Source: Chlamydiales bacterium (GTDB lineage: Bacteria; Chlamydiota; Chlamydiia; Chlamydiales; JAACFD01). Taken from it: 8,414 nt of DNA. The notes below the pieces were generated by a model that was not told the DNA's origin, ran no database searches, and worked only from the letters and a program-made list of their open reading frames with translations. Below are positions 6,105-8,414 of this stretch, piece after piece. Location of the stretch: contig JAACFD010000079.1 in NCBI GenBank assembly GCA_009937555.1, positions 1-8,414 on the forward strand, read 5' to 3'. Numbering within the stretch: position 1 is the stretch's first letter; each line of letters begins with the position of its first letter. Position numbers and translations under genes: made by a program.

Positions 6105-7025
6105 ATGTCAGATGACCTTAGTAGTACTGGTAGCAGCTTGGTTCACGAGTATAACTTGATTCAAGAAGTTATGAATAAAGAAAAAGAAACATATATATCT
6201 GATCCTGAAAAACTTTCATTTATAACAGAAAGCTTTCAAAACAAATTCAACGAATTAAGAAAAAGTAGCATCGAAGCATACACCAGTGCTAATACTGAGA
6301 CCTTTAACTCAATATCTGAAGGCAAGCAAGAGAGCTTTACAGAAGAAGCAAATAAATTTAAAGCTTTCTTAGAGGTTTCAGTGTACAGTGTCATTGGAAG
6401 TAAAGAAGATACAGCTGAATACCCTGAACTATATGCTCTTATTCAGGAAGCTGAAACTTATGCTGAAGCTGCAGGTTCAGCTGCAAAGTTTGCAGCTGAG
6501 TATACGGCTGTGTTCAAGAGAAGTACATCTGGGCTGGCGGAAGCAAAAGATTTACCACTTCAAGAAGTAAATAACATCTTATCAACTATGTCAGCAGCAA
6601 TGCAAGCAGGTCTGGAATCTAAAATTGCAGATGAACTTAGCACTTATCAAGAAAATTTAAACACTTTTACAGCTAACATTAAAGCGATGGTAGAAGACTT
6701 AGGTAGCTTAGAAAAAAACACTCTCGTAACTCTTGAGGAGATTAAAAGCTACCTATTATCTAACCATGTTAGCATTACAGTTTGGGACACTAGCTCTACT
6801 AAGGCTGATGCTCATGTTACAAGCATTAGTATTGATAAGTATACCGAACACTTAGAAAAACTAGCAAAAGGTGAATATACCCCATATAAGAATGTACGTT
6901 ACACTACACGAGGTGATTATTGTGATCTTTTCAGTCTTAATAAGCTAGTTGCTATGGAAAATAAGTATGTAAGAATTACAAAAGGTAACAAAGGAATTCG
7001 ATTTAAAGTTCCTAGTACTAGCTAA
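6105..7025 (+). CDS. Orphan helical soluble protein, 306 residues
   Basis: I do not recognise this protein. The ATG at 6105 follows an ideal AAAGGAG, and an extended -10 promoter lies 45 bases upstream, so it is probably well expressed. There is no signal peptide or membrane segment. Residues 12-220 look almost entirely alpha-helical and amphipathic, rich in Glu, Lys, Ala and Ser, with aromatic-spaced stretches such as FQNKFNELRK (44-53) and an Ala/Glu segment at 113-137 (EAETYAEAAGSAAKFAAEY). Residues 220-306 differ: SITVWDTSS and HVTSISID suggest beta strands, and the end is basic (RITKGNKGIRFKV, 290-302). An extended coiled coil followed by a small C-terminal fold is the likely layout. It could be a secreted effector, a structural protein or a regulator; nothing in the sequence separates these. 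It is transcribed divergently from the nfeD operon. Confidence 0.75.
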   Translation: MSDDLSSTGSSLVHEYNLIQEVMNKEKETYISDPEKLSFITESFQNKFNELRKSSIEAYTSANTETFNSISEGKQESFTEEANKFKAFLEVSVYSVIGSKEDTAEYPELYALIQEAETYAEAAGSAAKFAAEYTAVFKRSTSGLAEAKDLPLQEVNNILSTMSAAMQAGLESKIADELSTYQENLNTFTANIKAMVEDLGSLEKNTLVTLEEIKSYLLSNHVSITVWDTSSTKADAHVTSISIDKYTEHLEKLAKGEYTPYKNVRYTTRGDYCDLFSLNKLVAMENKYVRITKGNKGIRFKVPSTS

Positions 7026-7028
7026 ATA

Positions 7029-7055
7029 CCCAAGGGGCACCCCTAATTACTTGGG
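7029..7055 (+). repeat. Nested inverted repeat after the 306-residue gene
   Basis: CCCAAG (7029-7034) pairs with CTTGGG (7050-7055), and inside it GGG (7035-7037) can pair with CCC (7041-7043) across CAC. It starts four bases after the stop at 7025. There is no T run right after the outer stem (a TTTT occurs only from about 7068), so a classical intrinsic terminator is doubtful. It may stabilise the 3' end or act as a weak terminator. Confidence 0.4.
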
Positions 7056-7242
7056 ACAGGTGAGGACTTTTAAATTGTTAAAGTTTGAATACACCTTGAA
7101 AGGTATAGAGTCAGAAATGCTCTTTTTAGGCTTCTCAGACAATTTATCTGAGCTGAATACTAGAACCATGATAGATATAGATATATCTCATCTTTTGCAG
7201 TTAATAGATTTAGAGCAAGCTAGAAGTATTTTCACTGAATAG
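7051..7242 (+). CDS. Doubtful small ORF, 63 residues
   Basis: The frame is open from 6973 to a TAA at 7240-7242, with TTG at 7051 or GTG at 7060 as the only early starts. Neither has a good ribosome binding site: an AAGGGG at 7032-7037 is 13 bases from the TTG and lies in the inverted repeat. The peptide has a plausible helical C-terminal half (for example IDISHLLQLIDLEQARSIF) and no recognised domain. It overlaps the end of the convergent ATPase gene by 11 nt. It could be a small gene, the remnant of a larger one, or, because its frame is shifted relative to the gene before it, a frameshifted tail of that gene. No alternative explains the 206 bases between the neighbours. Confidence 0.35.
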   Translation: MGQVRTFKLLKFEYTLKGIESEMLFLGFSDNLSELNTRTMIDIDISHLLQLIDLEQARSIFTE

Positions 7243-8392
7243 CCTTTGCGGCATTAGAGTAGTGATATAGCTTAACATCATGAATAGACTGTTCCTGATC
7301 GCCACCGTAAATAACTGAAGGATTTTGGCACCTTGTTTCTACAATTTTTTTAAACTTATTAATACCTTTTAAAAATGATGAACTGAAAGTTTGTGCAGAC
7401 TTAACTTCAATTGGAATTAGATCGTTAGCCCTTCGAAAAATAATGTCCACTTCATTTTGTTGCGAATCTCTGTAGAAGTATAGCCTATGCTCAAGGCCCT
7501 GATTCCATCTGGACTTAATAAGCTCAAGGATAACTAAATTCTCAAATAACTGTCCTCTTAAGGGGTCTCTATCCATTTGTGATGAAGTTTCTATATCTAA
7601 AAGGTAAGCAGCTAAACCCACATCACAAAAATATATTTTTGGAGTCTTAACAATCCGTTTCCCAAAATTTTCAAAGTACGGAGGTAGTAGAAATATAAGG
7701 TATGATGCTTCTAAAATTGAAAGCCAGTGAGATATAGTTTTAGAGCTAACTCCTACTTCATTGGCAATAGATTCTTTATTAAAAAGCTGACCAATTCGTC
7801 CTGCGCATAGTTTTAAAAAGCGTTGAAAAAGTTGCAGATTTTTAACTTCAATCATTTGTCGCAAGTCTCTTTCGAGATATGTTTGAACATAGTTATTGTA
7901 GGCTTTATTTGCCTCTAGGTTTTGCTCGTAAATTCTAGGATAAAAACCTTTACAGAGAATTTCATTAATAGAACAGCTTATTTGTTCGTCCTTGAGCTCT
8001 TCAAGGCTCATTGGTAGAAGGTGGAGTATAGCGGTTCTTCCCGCTAAAGATTGGGCAATTGCTCCTCTAAGACCAATTTGATGGCTTCCTGTTAGAATAA
8101 ACATTCCATTTTTTTTATGTTCATCAACACGTACTTGTATTTCAGACAGTAATTTTGGACACTTTTGGATTTCATCGAGAACAGCTCCATCTGGATAATT
8201 ATTTAAAAAACCAATAGGGTCGCTACTTGCAAGCTCAAATATTTGTGGAGACTCTAAATTAACATAAGGCATATTAGGAAAAATGGTTCTTACAAGAGTT
8301 GTTTTGCCTGATTGCCTTGGGCCTGTAATAGTAACAACAGGGTACTGTTTTGAAGAAGATATAAGCTCTTTGGCCATTGCTCTTTGGTACAT
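7232..8392 (-). CDS. AAA-type ATPase with C-terminal DUF4143 (PD-(D/E)XK-like) domain
   Basis: This 386-residue protein has the full length and layout of the AAA_14/DUF4143 family, lone ATPases common in genomes rich in mobile genes and in host-associated bacteria. Residues 1-130 form the P-loop ATPase: Walker A GPRQSGKT (24-31), Walker B AVLDE (70-74, Asp73-Glu74) and a sensor-like ILTGSHQ (99-105). A winged-helix-like stretch with NKESIANEVGVSSKTI (205-220) is followed by the DUF4143 part, which carries restriction-nuclease-like residues: Glu284 (LFENL), Asp316 (NEVDIIF) and EVK (329-331, IPIEVKSA). The ATG at 8392 has AAAGG seven bases upstream. The gene is convergent with the orphan gene and stands alone. 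The precise biological role of the family is unsettled; DNA-related or regulatory roles have been proposed. The assignment is strong, the nuclease activity is not shown. Confidence 0.92.
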   Translation of the reverse strand: MYQRAMAKELISSSKQYPVVTITGPRQSGKTTLVRTIFPNMPYVNLESPQIFELASSDPIGFLNNYPDGAVLDEIQKCPKLLSEIQVRVDEHKKNGMFILTGSHQIGLRGAIAQSLAGRTAILHLLPMSLEELKDEQISCSINEILCKGFYPRIYEQNLEANKAYNNYVQTYLERDLRQMIEVKNLQLFQRFLKLCAGRIGQLFNKESIANEVGVSSKTISHWLSILEASYLIFLLPPYFENFGKRIVKTPKIYFCDVGLAAYLLDIETSSQMDRDPLRGQLFENLVILELIKSRWNQGLEHRLYFYRDSQQNEVDIIFRRANDLIPIEVKSAQTFSSSFLKGINKFKKIVETRCQNPSVIYGGDQEQSIHDVKLYHYSNAAKAIQ

Positions 8393-8399
8393 TTAGCTG

Positions 8400-8404
8400 C
8401 CTTT
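8400..8404 (-). promoter_or_regulatory. Ribosome binding site of the DUF4143 ATPase
   Basis: AAAGG on the minus strand lies seven bases before the ATG at 8392, confirming the full-length start. Its promoter lies beyond the window edge. Confidence 0.65.
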
Positions 8405-8414
8405 CTTTATGTAT

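Overview
The window is an AT-rich bacterial segment of tightly packed genes in two blocks, with several proteins I cannot assign to a family. Nothing in it fixes the taxon. The combination of a FloA/NfeD membrane cluster, orphan helical acidic proteins and a DUF4143 ATPase would fit a PVC-type bacterium (Chlamydiota-like or a relative) or another low-G+C host-associated lineage. That is a weak inference.

Layout. Positions 1-129 are an AT-rich leader. It is followed on the plus strand by an orphan helical protein gene (130-717). This gene's frame stays open past its TAG stop for 60 more codons, to a TAA at 898-900, so the gene is probably interrupted or read through. Tail to tail with it is a five-gene minus-strand operon running from 5834 down to 907. 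In transcription order it holds a 718-residue membrane serine protease of the NfeD/SppA (ClpP-fold) class, a short NfeD-like protein, the flotillin-like protein FloA, an unassigned 209-residue single-pass membrane protein with an acidic middle, and a YggS-type PLP-binding protein. Junctions are an 8-nt overlap, a 13-nt gap, a 2-nt gap and a 14-nt overlap, so co-transcription and translational coupling are very likely.

A divergent intergenic region (5835-6104) carries promoter-like elements for both directions, each with a short inverted repeat. On its right, an orphan 306-residue soluble helical protein gene (6105-7025) has a consensus extended -10 element and a strong ribosome binding site. 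It is followed by a nested inverted repeat and a doubtful small ORF. The window ends with a minus-strand AAA ATPase/DUF4143 gene (7232-8392) whose start codon and ribosome binding site are both inside the window.

How the genes work together. NfeD proteins and FloA form a known partnership: FloA assembles membrane microdomains, and NfeD proteins supply a membrane protease and an OB-fold partner. The two extra members here are the most interesting part. The acidic single-pass protein sits where another FloA-linked factor could sit, and YggS (PLP homeostasis) is joined to it by an overlapping start. No RNA genes, CRISPR array, insertion sequence or classical intrinsic terminator was found.
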